DNA of 64,000 nucleotides from positions 1,116,001 through 1,180,000 of the forward strand of contig NBAY01000005.1 in NCBI GenBank assembly GCA_002794775.1. The letters are read 5' to 3'. Below, in pieces: positions 21,387 through 37,323 of this stretch; position 1 is the stretch's first letter, and every line of letters begins with the position of its first letter. This stretch comes from Porodaedalea pini (taxonomy: Eukaryota > Basidiomycota > Agaricomycetes > Hymenochaetales > Hymenochaetaceae). The position numbers and the translations under genes are program-made. Below the pieces are notes generated by a model. That model had not been told where the DNA came from and ran no database searches. It saw nothing but the letters and a program-made list of their open reading frames with translations.

Positions 21387-21521
21387 GAGAGTTCACTGTT
21401 ATAGTCTTTCCCACGGTCTAGATGATGGTGGTAAGAGGTCAAAAGTGCTACGTTCGCGACGCGACTTGACTCGTCTTGTGACTCTTGTCCACCACGACTC
21501 CGATCTTGCGTTCCTTTCGCA

Positions 21522-22001
21522 ATGAAGGTGCACGTCAAGCGCTGGCACGCAATCGCACAGTGGCGCTGGGACACGGGTTCTCGCGACGCGGATGGGAACG
21601 ACGCGGACGGCGAGGATGGTGAGGGCGATGTGTGCGGTATCTGCCGCGTGCCGTACGAAGGGTGCTGTCCCGCTTGCAAGATGCCCGGAGACGACTGTCC
21701 GCTCAGTACGTCGCGTCTATATGCTCTTCGCGTCTATATGCTCCTCATCAACACGCTGATTTTCTGACTGAATGACAACGGTGTAGTCTGGGGCGAGTGT
21801 ACGCACGTCTTCCATATGCATTGCCTCCTCAAGTGGATAGGGACCGCAGCGTCGAAGCAGCAATGCCCGATGGACAGACGAACATGGGGTATGCTTCTGT
21901 CACATGTTGATTCATAAAACTTCCACTTATGTTTGGTCGTCTTCGCTGTAGTAACCGCAGAGCGTAAAGTTGCTCAGCCTGTTGCGCCGCCAACGCAATA
22001 A
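21522..22001 (+). CDS. APC11: Anaphase-promoting complex subunit 11 (RING-H2)
   Basis: Three exons (21522-21705, 21787-21888, 21952-22001) give 111 aa. It begins MKVHVKRWHAIAQWRW and has the APC11 RING-H2 pattern: CGICRVPYEGCCPACKMPGDDCPL, split by intron 1, then WGECTHVFHMHCLLKW and QCPMDRRTW. APC11 is the catalytic RING subunit of the APC/C ubiquitin ligase, which recruits E2 enzymes to trigger anaphase. It is longer than the 84-residue human protein because of an acidic insert (about residues 19-35, DTGSRDADGNDADGEDGEGD). The LINE 5' end lies only about 135 bp upstream in head-to-head orientation, so the promoter is squeezed or shared. Confidence 0.96.
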
Positions 22002-23124
22002 CAAACTTCATCCTGTAACTGTCTTGAGTAGCTCTCTGTGCGTCATAATTTTATATTACTATCCCTCCTTCGAATTTGTATGTTTATTTTTTCTCGCAGG
22101 TACTTCGTATCACATTGAATTTCCATCTTGTATCATCAGCTATACACAGAAAAAAGTTTGTCTTAGCAATCAGCAACATAAGCTGGGCTCTGTCTTCTCA
22201 TCCAAGGCCACGAGCCCGCCAATCAACGTGAAAACAAGGCAAACATATCAAAACACTAGTACTACTCATCCCTCAGTCTCAACGCTACACACTTCTGAGT
22301 TCACTTGATCATATGAAACTTTATGAACAGTCAGACCGCGACATTGGTACCGCATGTGCAAAGATGGAGAACAAGGATAAATAATTCTGAAGAGGCCTAG
22401 GACGTACAAAGGGTAGAGAGGAAAGGAGAAAGAAAAGACTTGAAGATCTTGAAAAGAGAAAACAAAAAGTCCCATGAACGTCTAGTTCGTGAAGGATAGC
22501 ACATGCATTATAGTGTACAACGTACAGCACTTTCTTTTCTTTGACGCCGAGTCGGCGGATGAGGTAGATGAGGCCGCGCGAGAGGAGATAGAGGTTCCAG
22601 GAGTGCAACGAGGAAGAGGAAAATGAAACGGTTGGTCGGCATGCACGAGAAAGAGAAAGAGGAAGGTAGTCAAGACGTCGAACGAATGCCAAAAGCAGAA
22701 AATAAAAACCGCTGATAAAACTTAAGAGAGAACAAAGCAGAGCAGAGTGCAAACGCGGGACGCGAGAATGGGTTTGAAACACGAACGGAAACAGAAACAG
22801 AAACAGAAGCAAGAGAGAATAATAATGCATATGCATGTCTAGATAGTGCTCTAGATGGATGCATGATGAGGTGGTGGTACATTCGTCGTTCATTTAAATT
22901 CTGGGCTGGATTCGACTGAAATTCAGGTTTAATAGGTTTAGGGTGACATCGGTTGAGAATGGATTTGCATTTGGGGATGAGGAGGATGTGGCGCGGCGTC
23001 CAACTCGGTGAGAATTGGTTCGGAGTAAGTCTGGTTTTTTGTATTTCGTCTGTTGGCGAATGGGAGTGTTGCTCGTTGCACATTTTGAGACGTAGATATT
23101 ACACCAATGAATCTGGAGGGCAGT
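22002..23124. other. Convergent intergenic region
   Basis: 3' flanks of APC11 (+) and the PSP1-domain gene (-). A run of purine-rich sequence near 22400-22830 makes long, low-complexity Leu/Ser/Phe-rich frames on the - strand. I regard these as composition artefacts. Confidence 0.4.
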
Positions 23125-25459
23125 TCATTCAGGGCTCGTCGGGCCCTGCAGTGAGGCCATCCAGATGCGCGTCTTGTACAATCTACAGTGATTCACATCG
23201 TCAGAGTGCATTTACAAGAAAGGCTAGAGCTAGTGACATACCGGAAAAGCTCGCGAACGAGCTCGCGGAAGTCAATACGCTTCTCAGCGATAAAGTAGAA
23301 CGTCAGCTTGCGGCGGTCCCTTAATATCAATTGAGTTAGTTATTGAAGAGGAAGATACAATTTTGAAGTAGAAAAAGAAAGAAAGCGCACCATTGGTACT
23401 CAGCGTCAATGACCTCCATAGGCAGCTTCTTCTGCTTGACCTTCGATTGGCACAGGGCAAGCGCCTTCGCCTCGTCCTGGTGCTTGGTAACTAGCAGCTG
23501 CGCATCCTGTGCCGTCGCCTTCCCATATATCTTTTTCGGATTGATCTCCTTCTTCCCATGAGGCGGGGCGGGGCCTGCGCTGTCGGGGCTCGTCGGGCCG
23601 CCGCCGTATCCACCGCTGTGCTCGCCATAAGCCGCCTGCTGCGCGGCCTGCTGTCGCTGGAACGCCTCCACCTCCGCCGCAGTGATCGTGTCGTTAACGA
23701 CCTTGCCCAGATCCTTTCCGCGATCCGCCTCGACGATCACAAGGTCGCCCACGCGCAGCGGCGGTATCCCTGCCTCCGCGACGTAGAACAGGTCCGTGCG
23801 CCCCGCTTTGAACTCAACGATGTACAAAGCCCAGGTGCCCGGCACTGCATGCAAGGGTACGCCTCGCCCGAGGTCTGCGAAAGTCGCTTGTTGCATAGGC
23901 GCATGCTGACCGCCTCCTCCACCGAGGCCCATGAAACCCTCGCCCTGCGAGGCGCGGCGCTGCAGCGCCGGCGCACCGGCGAGCTGTTGCTGGTGCAGGA
24001 GCTGCTGCATCTGCATCTGCTGAGAATGCCCGCCGCGCGTCGGGGAGAGCGGCATCTGGCCGTGCGCCTGCATCTGCATGAACGACTGGTTCGGCCCTGC
24101 GATACTACGCATGAATGTTGGCGATGCGGGCGCGGGCGCATCCTCCGGAATATACTGGATGCCGTGTCCCGGAACGTATCGCTGCTGCTGCTGGCGCGTG
24201 ATGTACGCAGACTCGAGCACGGGCGAATGCTCAGGGTTGCGTGGTGGCGAGCCGCCGCTGCTCATGGAGTAGGCGCTCTCGCTCGGGGAGCGCAGCATGC
24301 GCCGCGAAGGGAAGTGTTCACCCGCGGGGACACTCAGGCTCTCCGCGAGTGACCCGGGCGGGTCGTGTGAGGTGCGTGAGAGGGGAGCGTAAATCGGGAG
24401 GGAGGACGGCTGGCTTGGCGGAAGGGAGGAGCGCGACTGCGGCGGGTTGAGGTTAAGCATATTAAGCCCGACAGCGAGCTCATCGTCTGAGATCGTGAGG
24501 CCTCCACCTCTTGCACCTCCATTTTCAGTGCCATTATTGTTATTGCCCATATAATATTGGTGGTTCACATCGTCCTGGCTGTCCGGCGCATTGAACCCTA
24601 CGATCCCGCGACGCGGCTGGACAATACTGACACTGTGCCGTCGGCTCGTCGTCCCGCTATCCCCGCCATTCCCCGCCCATGCGTCTTCGTCGAGCATGAT
24701 CTGTCCAACGTCGCGTGCGAGCGGCGAGATATTCGTGAGCTCCGCGTGGCCCGTGCTGACGCGGAGACCGGTAGGGGAGGGCGACGCACCCACAGGGGAG
24801 CGAGCGAGTGTACCAAGCGAGCCGTACCGGCTGCCGAGCCCCGAACCCGGCGCCTTGATGTCCCCGAATCGTCCCGGGATGCTCAGCGGGCCCGACGCCC
24901 ATCCCGCAGTCGCCGGAGGGCTGCCGATGGGGAGTGGCCGCGTCGCAGTCGTCGTTGCGAGGCTCTGCGAACGGCTGCGCGTGTCGGTCGGGAGGAAATG
25001 GCGTCCGCGCAGCTGCGCTGACTCTGGAAAGGCGTATTCGCCCGTTGCGTCGGAGAGCACCTCGGACTCGTCGTCCTCGAACGTCGATGGGAAGGAATGC
25101 GACTCGCGGATTGCGCTCGCAAAGCCGCCGCCGCCGTAGGCAGCGTGCTCAGCAGATGCGGAAAAGGAGGAGCTGTGCGGGAGTGACGAGGGGATTCCGA
25201 TGGACGAGCTGGCGCTGCGCGCCAGCGGCGGGCCGCGTCCTTGACCTCCCGACATCGCCCACGGCGAGCCATGCCCCGTGCCGAGTGTGCCCGTTCCGTT
25301 CCGCCCGCCGGGGCTACCGTAGATCTGCATCGCCGGCGTCGAGTAGAACCCGTCGCCGTTCGTCGTGGGCGGCTGGCTCGCGGAGCGTGGCGTGTCTGCA
25401 CCCGAGTATGCGAACCGGTTTTTGCGTTCGCGGTCCTCGTTCGAGAATTGATGTTCCAT
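23125..25459 (-). CDS. PSP1 C-terminal-domain protein
   Basis: Exons 23391-25459, 23242-23319 and 23125-23182 give 734 aa. The first 520 residues are low-complexity (Ser/Gly/Pro, Gln/Met-rich tracts). The last 190 form the conserved PSP1 domain: WALYIVEFKAGRTDLFYV, GDLVIVEADRGKDLGKVV, KKIYGKATAQDAQLL, LPMEVIDAEYQW, then across introns DRRKLTFYFIAEKRIDFREL and YKTRIWM. Yeast Psp1 was found as a suppressor of DNA polymerase alpha mutants. Bacterial relatives (YaaT/RicT) act in RNA decay. The molecular role in fungi is unclear. All phases agree and there is no break. Confidence 0.93.
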
Positions 25460-27513
25460 GAGCGAGGCGGTCGGGAGTCCGATGCTCTGCAGCTGTCTGT
25501 AAGCCTGGGGAGACGCCAGCGTAGTGAAAATGTTCTAATCCAATTGTGTGCTTGTGTATGTCTAGAAGAGAACATTAGTTATTCAGTCCACAGGGCGAGG
25601 AAGCCGAGAAGAATCGCAACAATTGGTATGTGTATTTGCTAACTCATACCCCCCAAAACGTCTGGGCTCGCACTTGACAACATTGCAGCTTCCTTGCATT
25701 AAAAATTGGGCCTTTGTTTCTCATGTGGCATATAGGGAAAGGCGGGAGGCGGGAAGGCAAGAAGACACGCATACGCACAGATGGGCTATCCCTCCGTCCA
25801 CTGACGCGTTTCACCTAGTGCAAGGAACGTAGAAAAGCTGTATAAAGTCTACAGAAGAATAGCTATATTTTAGACACGATAGAAAGATGGAAAGTAGATG
25901 CAGCTCACCTGAAGAACGCCGACTGCGTGCGACCACGACCGCACCACTGACCGAGATGGTTACTTTGTGAGCAATCCTGACCCTTAGGTCGACAAGATCA
26001 ATACAAGAGGGTCTCTGCAGCGGCGATGAGCTCGAATAGCAAGAGAGGATTGGATGTGCAGGACATACGAACAAAAGTGCAGCAGGGGCGAGCACAGGTC
26101 TTACAGTCAGTCGGCGCGTGCGTGTCTAGCCGAGACCGTCCAAATACGAGACAAAGTGTAGGAAATGGAAGAGAAACGTCTAGATGTCTAGGAGATGTTC
26201 GTCGTCGCCGTCTGGCGTCGGTGGACCTGTGGTCGTGGTTAGAAAGGAAGTCAGTGGTCAGCTCGCGCAGTACATTGTAGCGGAAGGCATCATGAGAGAG
26301 CGGGCAGCTGACCAGCTTCGCCCCTGCATACGCTTCGGTCGGCTCATGATCACACGCAAACACATCTCTATTCAGTCTCAGACTCTCAGTACTCGACGAA
26401 GCTCACTACGTTGCCACAAATATCGATATAAATTCCGTATACATTTTACATTGCAAGTCCTATAGCTTGACGAAGTCTGAACGTCCTCCGCAGCACTTCA
26501 AATCCGCATCGCAGCCGCTGCTCGACTCATCCCCGACGGCTGCGAGCACAGCACCGTCCGCCGACCCACGCACGTCCAGGATCAATGAAGAACGCACGGG
26601 TAACACCGAGAGACTAAGGCGGCGTCTTCGTCCCGCTTTAGCGGGCCACTATCAGGCCCTCCAGAAGCGCCTTGCGCGGGAACGTGGTTCGCGCTTCGGC
26701 CGAGGGTCGCTCTGCCAGTAGGTATGCAACCCCTTTCTAGAACAGATGACGCCTTTGCGAGCCGCGATATTTGTGCGGCTTGCCGAGACTTTTTGTCGTA
26801 GAGCTTCGCCTCATATTTATGCCACGCATACAACCATGTATGTACTGTCCGCTACGCGCGAGTTTATGTCGTCAACTTCCGGAGTTTGAAATTGTGTCTG
26901 ACCCAATCGAAAGATGGAAGGAAAAGGAGAGAGCGCGGGGCCTGCTGGTCAAGATTTTTGAAGGACGTATTCGCCTAGGGCTCGCCACATACGCCCCTTC
27001 GACCGAGACCCAGAGAACGTGCCCTTTTCGATGTAGCAAGTAGAAAACACCCGCGCATGTATAACGAGCAGTAAATCGAAGTACGCGATGCGAACCTCTG
27101 AACCTACCCGCGTCCAGAAGGATTCTTGTCAAAAGGAATGCCTAAGCTTCGACGGAAAGCATTTCATCTATTCCAACCCACGTTCCGCGTTCCTGGTTGT
27201 ATCCCGTGAGGCAATGCATATTTCTAGAGTCCAATGTGTATAAGCTGGATAGGAGCAAGAGAAGCGCCGAAATCTGCACGGCAAGTTGGATCCCTAGACC
27301 CATGGATATAAGCCGTACACATGAGCACAGTCCAACGATAGAAGCCAGGCTTAATTCGATCATAGGGCCCGCGCGCTCTCACATCCTACTGACAAGACGC
27401 TTCAGTTCATTCAGTCCATTCCTACTTAGCCAAGCGCACGTCACCTAAAATAACACTTACCTCTGGTACGTGCTCGCATCACCCGACCAAATGAACAGCC
27501 CCCGTCGTTTTTT
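25460..27513. other. Intergenic, about 2 kb
   Basis: 5' flank of the PSP1 gene and 3' flank of the Rgp1 gene. Small frames (26467-26721 +, 25998-26363 -) show no motif or good splice context. I see no gene here. An upstream non-coding exon of the PSP1 gene is possible. Confidence 0.35.
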
Positions 27514-30474
27514 TTACACGTCGAATACAACCTCCAGCGGTCTGAACGCAGTGTTCCCGGGCCAAACACGGATCGGCACCTCGCACTCCACAGTCTCCGC
27601 GCGCAGCTCGCCCCACCCGTCGTCCCCGCCCCCAAGATCCACGTCCATGCTCATGTCCTCGCGGACCGTCCGCGTCTCGTCAAACGTGCTGCCTCCCGCA
27701 CCCCGGACTCCGCTCAAGCCTGAGTCGTCCAGATCAGAGTCGTCCAGGTCCTCATCACCGTCATGATACTCTCGCTCGCCAGGCGCAAGCAACCCAGACA
27801 GGAAATACGACGCCCAGCCCCTCTGTTGCCCAGCCCCTTTCTCCGAGCTGGCAGAGACCGCCTCCTGTTGCGCGCGACGCGCGGCGCGCGCATCGATATT
27901 CTGCAGCGGAGCGATCCCGCGCGTAGCTCGCCAGGCTGTACCCCACTCGCCCTGTGGACCGTCACGCAAGAGGCCCTTCGTGCGCACGCCTACTACTCCC
28001 TTCCTCGCGTGCGCACTCGCGACACCCACGAGTAAACACAGGCGCACTGTCCACGCTAGCCCGCCCGGACTTCCTTCATTTGCACCTTCTCCCAAGCCTA
28101 ACACCTTCGAAGGAAGAGCTGAAGGCAAGGGCGGCGCAAACACGCACTGAAATGCCGGCGTCGCGTCAGATGGGATGTCGAGCGCGAAGGACGTGCGCAA
28201 TGCCGAAGGTGTGAGCGCTGCGTGGTATTCGGCGTGCAACTTGCGCATTTTCTTTGCACCTTGAGAGGAAGGACTTAATGAAGATGGGAGTGTTTCGTGC
28301 GCTTCGAGCATTGCTGAGAGCTGTTTGAAAGGAAATCAAACTTTCAATGTAAGAAGCAAGAATGTCACGTTCTAATCGGACTAACCTTCAAAACACGCGC
28401 CCGAGAAGAAATCTCGTTCAGTTCCACGACACCGACGACCGTCTCACCAAGACGATAGGCGGACTTTGTGAACGTGAGCACAGCAACCTTCACCCCGTCC
28501 TTGTTGATGTCGTACGAGACTGGTACAAAAGAGTTAGGATAATGAAAGAAAGTTCAGCAAAAGTGATGACACCTTTTCGCATATTTCGTGTCAAAATTTC
28601 CACCGCCTCGCGACAGCCAGTCAGTTCTCCGCCGCCTCGGCCATGTAACTCGCGCTCACGTTCTGCCGTCGGCGACAGAGTCTCAATCTCTGCAGGAAGA
28701 CTCACCCCTTCTCCGGTCAGGTCAGGCAGCGAAGCCAATAGCCGTAGTGCATAGTTACGCAGGTCTATGGCCGGATTAGCAACTAGCCCAGGCGACTGTG
28801 CCGGTCTCTGAGGGGAGAATCCCATTACAAATGCATGTCGATTTCTTCCTCCCTTCTTCCCGGGACTGCTATTCGAAAGCGCCTCACAGACCTGCCCAGT
28901 CTGCTCCTTCCCTAGTGGATGCAGAACTGGCCAGAGTAAGTCATATGGTCGCTGCACGCCAGAAACATCGACATGGTTATAAATTCGTATTGGAACGCGC
29001 ATGACTTGGCTTGTGCTACTCCTGCCGTTCGGTGAAGACGGTGAGGGTCCCGGAGTGGCACGACAAACGCCGACGACAAGATGGTACGCGAACTTCACGA
29101 TACGTCCGCGGTAAGTAGGCGGCAGGTTGGGGGGAAGCGGGAGCGAGTACGTGTCTAGGAGTGCTTTGTCAGAAATAAATTAGCTGAAGTATCGTTGAGA
29201 CTGAACTAACACGAGCGACTCTCTCCAGGAGCAAGGACCAGATCAACAGCAAGCATCGCTGGTTGCACTTCGAACGTTGGAAGCGGTGTCTCTGGTGGCA
29301 CTTCTTCGACAACGTCTGCTCCGGTGCCCATCGCATCAGTAGAACCGATAGATGCAGGTGATGACATGCTGGGAGAAATGAGTGATGCGATGAGCGAGGG
29401 CGACCGAGCCTTATGGCCTGGTGTCCACGGCTGGTGTGTCGGTGGTGGCGGTGGTGAAAGCAGGGCCATGAGACTAGAAGATAGTGACGATGCGCGGGTG
29501 TGTCCATTTGCGTGAGCTCGATTGTGTCTCTGAGACGCTTCCCTGGCACGACTGTCGAGAGAAGATGAGATGTCCATACGTCCGCCACCGACTGCCTGCT
29601 TCTTTTGTAGCGCAAGTCGAACAGCGTTGAGTGCTTGCATCTGCGCACGGCTTTCACCCGGCATGTTGTCGGTGCCGAGGGTAAGTGTCCCAGAGAGCTG
29701 CACATAAGCATACAGCACAAGCTCAGTACCAGGCTGTACGAACGTTGAAGGAAATGCGCTATGTGGTGGCTGGTGTTCCCCTGAAGCGAGAGGAGGTGGG
29801 CCAAGTCCGAGTCCCAAATGGGGCGGTCGGCGTCGAGGTGGATACTGATGCGTGTCTGTATTATTCTCAGAGATTGTATCCAGTGAAAGTGAGAACGCCG
29901 ATGTGGATGCAGAACCAGAAGGCGCGAGAGCTGGTGAAGATAGCTCCTTCAACTGAAGCTGGGCCTCTAACTGGACGTCCAGAACGGATTGCTTTCGCGC
30001 GTGAGGGTGGTTTGCAGGGAGTGATCCGTCTCGTAATGGCGATGTGCCGGAAGACGAGAGAGCTACAGCGAGGTCCTGAGATGACAGCATCGTAGACAAC
30101 GACTTGCCTTTCCATTGCTCGGGGACCCGAGGCCCCTTTTCTTCGCCGACACTGTCATCACTAACAGCAGTGCCGATAAGTCCCTTGCGTTCATACCTCT
30201 TCTTTGTTTTGCTCGCCTCTCGAGCGGAAGCGAGAATCGGAGGGACAGCCGTTCTAGGCGTGACGGGGGAGGTCGGGGGACGTGCCAAGGGCGCGGAACT
30301 GATGGAGTGTACCGCGCGCTTGTGCGAGTGAGAGGTTGCACGTTTCGTCGATGAACTCGGGCTCCTCGTATTCGTGAAAGTGACTAATACTGAAAATGAT
30401 TCGCCCGCAAAGAAGGCAGACTGTGCAGGGACAACAGAGACACGAATTCCAGAATCAGTGTCCATATGGGCCAA
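27514..30474 (-). CDS. RGP1: Rgp1-type subunit of the Ric1-Rgp1 Rab6/Ypt6 exchange factor
   Basis: Four exons (29211-30474, 28573-29154, 28386-28519, 27514-28320) give 928 aa. The N terminus (VSVVPAQSAFFAGESFSVLV) is the arrestin-like start of Rgp1 proteins. A long Ser/Pro-rich insert follows. The conserved core has GTELVLYAYVQLSGTLTLG, then PGESRS joined to YTYSLPLPPNLPPTYRGRIV and KFAYHLVVGV. Next is VSYDINKDGVKVAVLTFTKS and the C-terminal VECEVPIRVWPGNTAFRP. With Ric1 it activates Ypt6 at the Golgi for retrograde traffic. The acceptor at 29155 was chosen because it gives the family motif and the right phase. The start could be the second Met (30465). Confidence 0.9.
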
Positions 30475-30939
30475 AACCTAGCAGCGTTATGTGTATGTCC
30501 CCAAGTACGCAACCTATATAGGTTTCGAAAGACGACAGAAGGAGAAATCAATTATATTAGTACTTATTGGCAGTAAGGAAGCATATGGAGCACACACGCT
30601 AACGAGAACGCAAGGCAATACCAGAGCACGACTGTGATTCACGATGAGAACAGCTTGCCCTGAGGTTAAAATCTTCTACGAAGCGGAGGTAACCTTACGC
30701 AAAAGCAGTGAACATGTCTAGAGCTTGAGAATGAGAAGGGAGCACATAGTGGTGGATTTCCGAAGAACGCGTTCCCGCGGCGAAGTCTCGTGACTGAGAT
30801 TACGTCACGTGGGATGCTTTGATTACTATCCTGATCATTTACAAGGTAACACATTATAATAAATGACGGAGAGGTAGCTTTAATATTCATGGCAGATACA
30901 GGCGACTGAGGCAGTTGTTTAATAGTCATTTATCAAAGC
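30475..30939. other. Spacer between the unknown gene and Rgp1
   Basis: 465 bp. It holds the Rgp1 promoter and the 3' flank of the unknown gene. Nothing else recognised. Confidence 0.35.
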
Positions 30940-31716
30940 TCATACATTAAATACGTCTTTGCCTGCTACGATCTTTCCCTTCAAGGCAGCCAGCTTGTGA
31001 TGATCACAAAAATTACTTAGAACTTCGTTCCTATCCTTGCTTTCTGGGTACTCCCAAAGTCGCTTTGAGTGGTTGTCTCCATCAATAATATACTCTATTC
31101 AATATTCAATCTGTATCAGCAAGTACCTAGGCGGACTCTGAGGCGACGTACCGATTAACTTATAAACTTCCTGTTTTTTCGAATTAGTTCTCTTGTATAG
31201 AACAAGAACCGAATCATTGCAGTATTGCGCAACTACATGCGACAGATCAGTATACAAGCATTGCCTCAGATTACCATTGGAGACGTACTGCACGCTGTTC
31301 TCAGGAAATACGAAGGAATGTCCTCCTCATACCATGGTCCTCCGAGTTGTTCGAATTCATTGTGGTAAGCTGCAGAGGTACCTTAGCACCCGCGGCAACG
31401 CTTGTGGAGATAAGCTGACCTTTCCTTTCATGGTTCCATATATCTTCATCGAGCCTTAGCTCTTTGAGAATCTTCGAGATTTGAGGCGGATCCGTAATTT
31501 CCATGTATCGAGGCTCGCTTTTGGATTTGTCTCGAGATGCTGTATTTTAGTCAATATTCTCAAACGTTCTGGCATGCGGAAATAAAGGCCCTTACATCTT
31601 AGCTCAGTTGGAGTCCTAGTTATTTTGGAGCTCCTCTTTTTTCTCACTTCTTTGGACCCGCTGCTGTTTGTTTTGCGGGCAAAAGTCCCGCTCAGCGCGC
31701 GTGAAGACCGTGACAT
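30940..31716 (-). CDS. Unrecognised 193-aa protein, four exons
   Basis: Exons 31596-31716, 31382-31539, 31152-31299 and 30940-31094 join with matching phases. The N terminus is basic (MSRSSRALSGTFARKTNSSG, KEVRKKRSSK). The middle reads YMEITDPPQISKILKELRLD. Exons 3-4 give LVLYKRTNSKKQEVYKLIEY, then GDNHSKRLWEYPESKDR and a C terminus KGKIVAGKDVFNV. The charged, non-repetitive sequence and consistent phasing argue for a real gene, but I recognise no family. The exon 2-3 junction (donor 31381, acceptor ending CCTGAG) is the weakest point. Without that intron the protein would stop at 31301, giving 119 aa. Confidence 0.5.
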
Positions 31717-32171
31717 TGGAGGGGCTTGCGGGGAAAGTAAGGTCTTTTATAGAAGAAACGCTTCATTATCCCCGGAAATGTAAGTGAGATGTGGCGTCTG
31801 GTTGCCAAGTAGTATTTTTCTCTTGTGGCGAGGATGCAAAGTAAGCGATCCAACTTCCAAGCATGCATATGGGTGCCGATAGGGAAGACACATGACCTCT
31901 TTGTTGTCCAACGGTGGATCGACCCACGAGGTTCGATAATGTTATACATCAATGTCTTCGTATTCTGCGCCTATCAATTCCATTATATCTATAAGGCGAA
32001 TTAAAGTACTTACGGTCCCAGACAACATATACGTAGGAGCAGAAGTCATGCGGTCACTATGATCTCTTGGGAAGCCACATTGCAAAGGAGATTCATCAGT
32101 GGAGATACTTGCTCATCTGGAGCAATTTTACATTCAGTCGCACAGACGATTCGAACATTGTCAATACAAGT

Positions 32172-33255
32172 CTAAAGGCCGACATTGCTACACCTAACTC
32201 CGTGGTAATTTGACTTGGAAAGTACCTGTAGCACGCTCAGAGTTAATTCGTCATCTGACTTCTGAGCAAGACTAAGAGAAAGAATGCTCCTACACTGAGG
32301 TAAATGCTGGATTTCGGGGACCACTGTCGCATGGAACCCCATACGCGCAAGCGCACCCCTGATAATTCCCGCTGACATTGCGACATGCTGATGGGGATGG
32401 AAGTGTGTAGGTAGATCAGAGTATTAGTGTGGCGGCTAGCGCATGTTTGCGGAGACACGTACAGTCTTTGCACGCCGAAGAGCATCTGCGGTTCCTTCGT
32501 AGGAGGATATGCGGGCGATGGGTTTGAACTGATTATCCTGAAGCACATACACACCCTGGAAAATGGTGTTCAGAATCACCTGGACAAGATAAAGTACCAC
32601 AGCTTCTTCAGTCAAACATACACGATGATTCGTCCGTAGATTGTCGACCTGCTTGTCCCAGCACGTAGACCATACATCTTTGCATATGAACTTCACGGCA
32701 TCGAGTGTGTCTCCAAACCGTGGGCGATCGCGACATAGTCTGCGGATGAACATCTATGTCAGACGATGCTTTGAGTTGAAGGAGAAATGGGACGTACCGC
32801 TCAGCGATGTTTCCGCCAACATGCAAGCCAACAGCTTCAAGCCGTAATCTGAGGCCTTCTTCATCCTCTTCAGCCTCCGCAATACCTGCATCTGGTCCGT
32901 GTCCCTGCCCGACTAACGAGCTCACACGCGTTCTCGTACTCCCCACAGACTCGCGTCCATCCCTCTTCAACCGCTCCTTCTCTTTTAGCATTGCATTCTT
33001 CTCTGGCGGAGCAGGCCCAGGACCAAGTCCAGCGTCAATCATTTCGCGCTCGACGCGCCGCACGCGTTCTGCGGCGACGCTTGCGGATGCGCGAAGCGTG
33101 TGCACCATTTCGATGAGCATGCAGTCGAGTGCCGCTGCATCTGCCAGGCGTATAGGAGGGTCTGCAAGCAAGGAGAGTGTCGGTGTGACGAGAGAGCTTG
33201 AAGATGCTGCTGTTGACGTGTAAGCCGGGCTTTGGAGTGAGTTGCGCAAAGCCAT
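32172..33255 (-). CDS. TRS33: TRAPP complex subunit Trs33/TRAPPC6
   Basis: Exons 32798-33255, 32622-32739, 32463-32555 and 32172-32387 give about 294 aa. The Bet3/TRAPP fold signature is clear: DAAALDCMLIEMVHTLR, LRLEAVGLHVGGNIAER, then FGDTLDAVKFICKDVW, WDKQVDNLRTNHR, GVYVLQDNQFKPIARIS and AGIIRGALARMGFHATVVP. It is longer than yeast or human versions because of a charged insert (about residues 60-110). TRAPP complexes activate Ypt1/Rab1 and Rab11-type GTPases at the Golgi. The exact 3' end after EIQHLPQ is uncertain: the open frame runs to 32172, but another short intron could trim it. The start at 33255 was preferred over an upstream in-frame Met because the family similarity begins soon after. 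Confidence 0.88.
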
Positions 33256-33465
33256 GGTGAGCGCGACAGTCAGAATCACGAGATACACACTCTGCGGAGT
33301 CCTTTTCAGCAGCGACGCAAGTTTATCAACATTTTGTACTTTCTCGATTTTTATTATCAACAGAATCAAATCGTAGGATGAAGTTGGCTAAGACACATTC
33401 TTGTAGAAAAATGACATTTAAAACCCCAAAGTGAAGCTTGATGTCCCCTAATCAAAAGTTTTGAT

Positions 33466-37323
<3,858 letters not shown>

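Noticed and set aside
22321..23083. 190-residue Leu/Ser/Phe-rich frame on the - strand
   Set aside because: It is a translation of purine-rich low-complexity DNA in a 3' flank; no motif and no start context.
23558..25642. Several long open frames on both strands opposite the PSP1 gene
   Set aside because: GC-rich coding sequence produces open antisense frames; only the - strand frame shows a conserved domain and correct splicing.
26467..26721. 84-residue basic open frame
   Set aside because: No motif, no homologous feel and no splice context; could not be supported as a gene.
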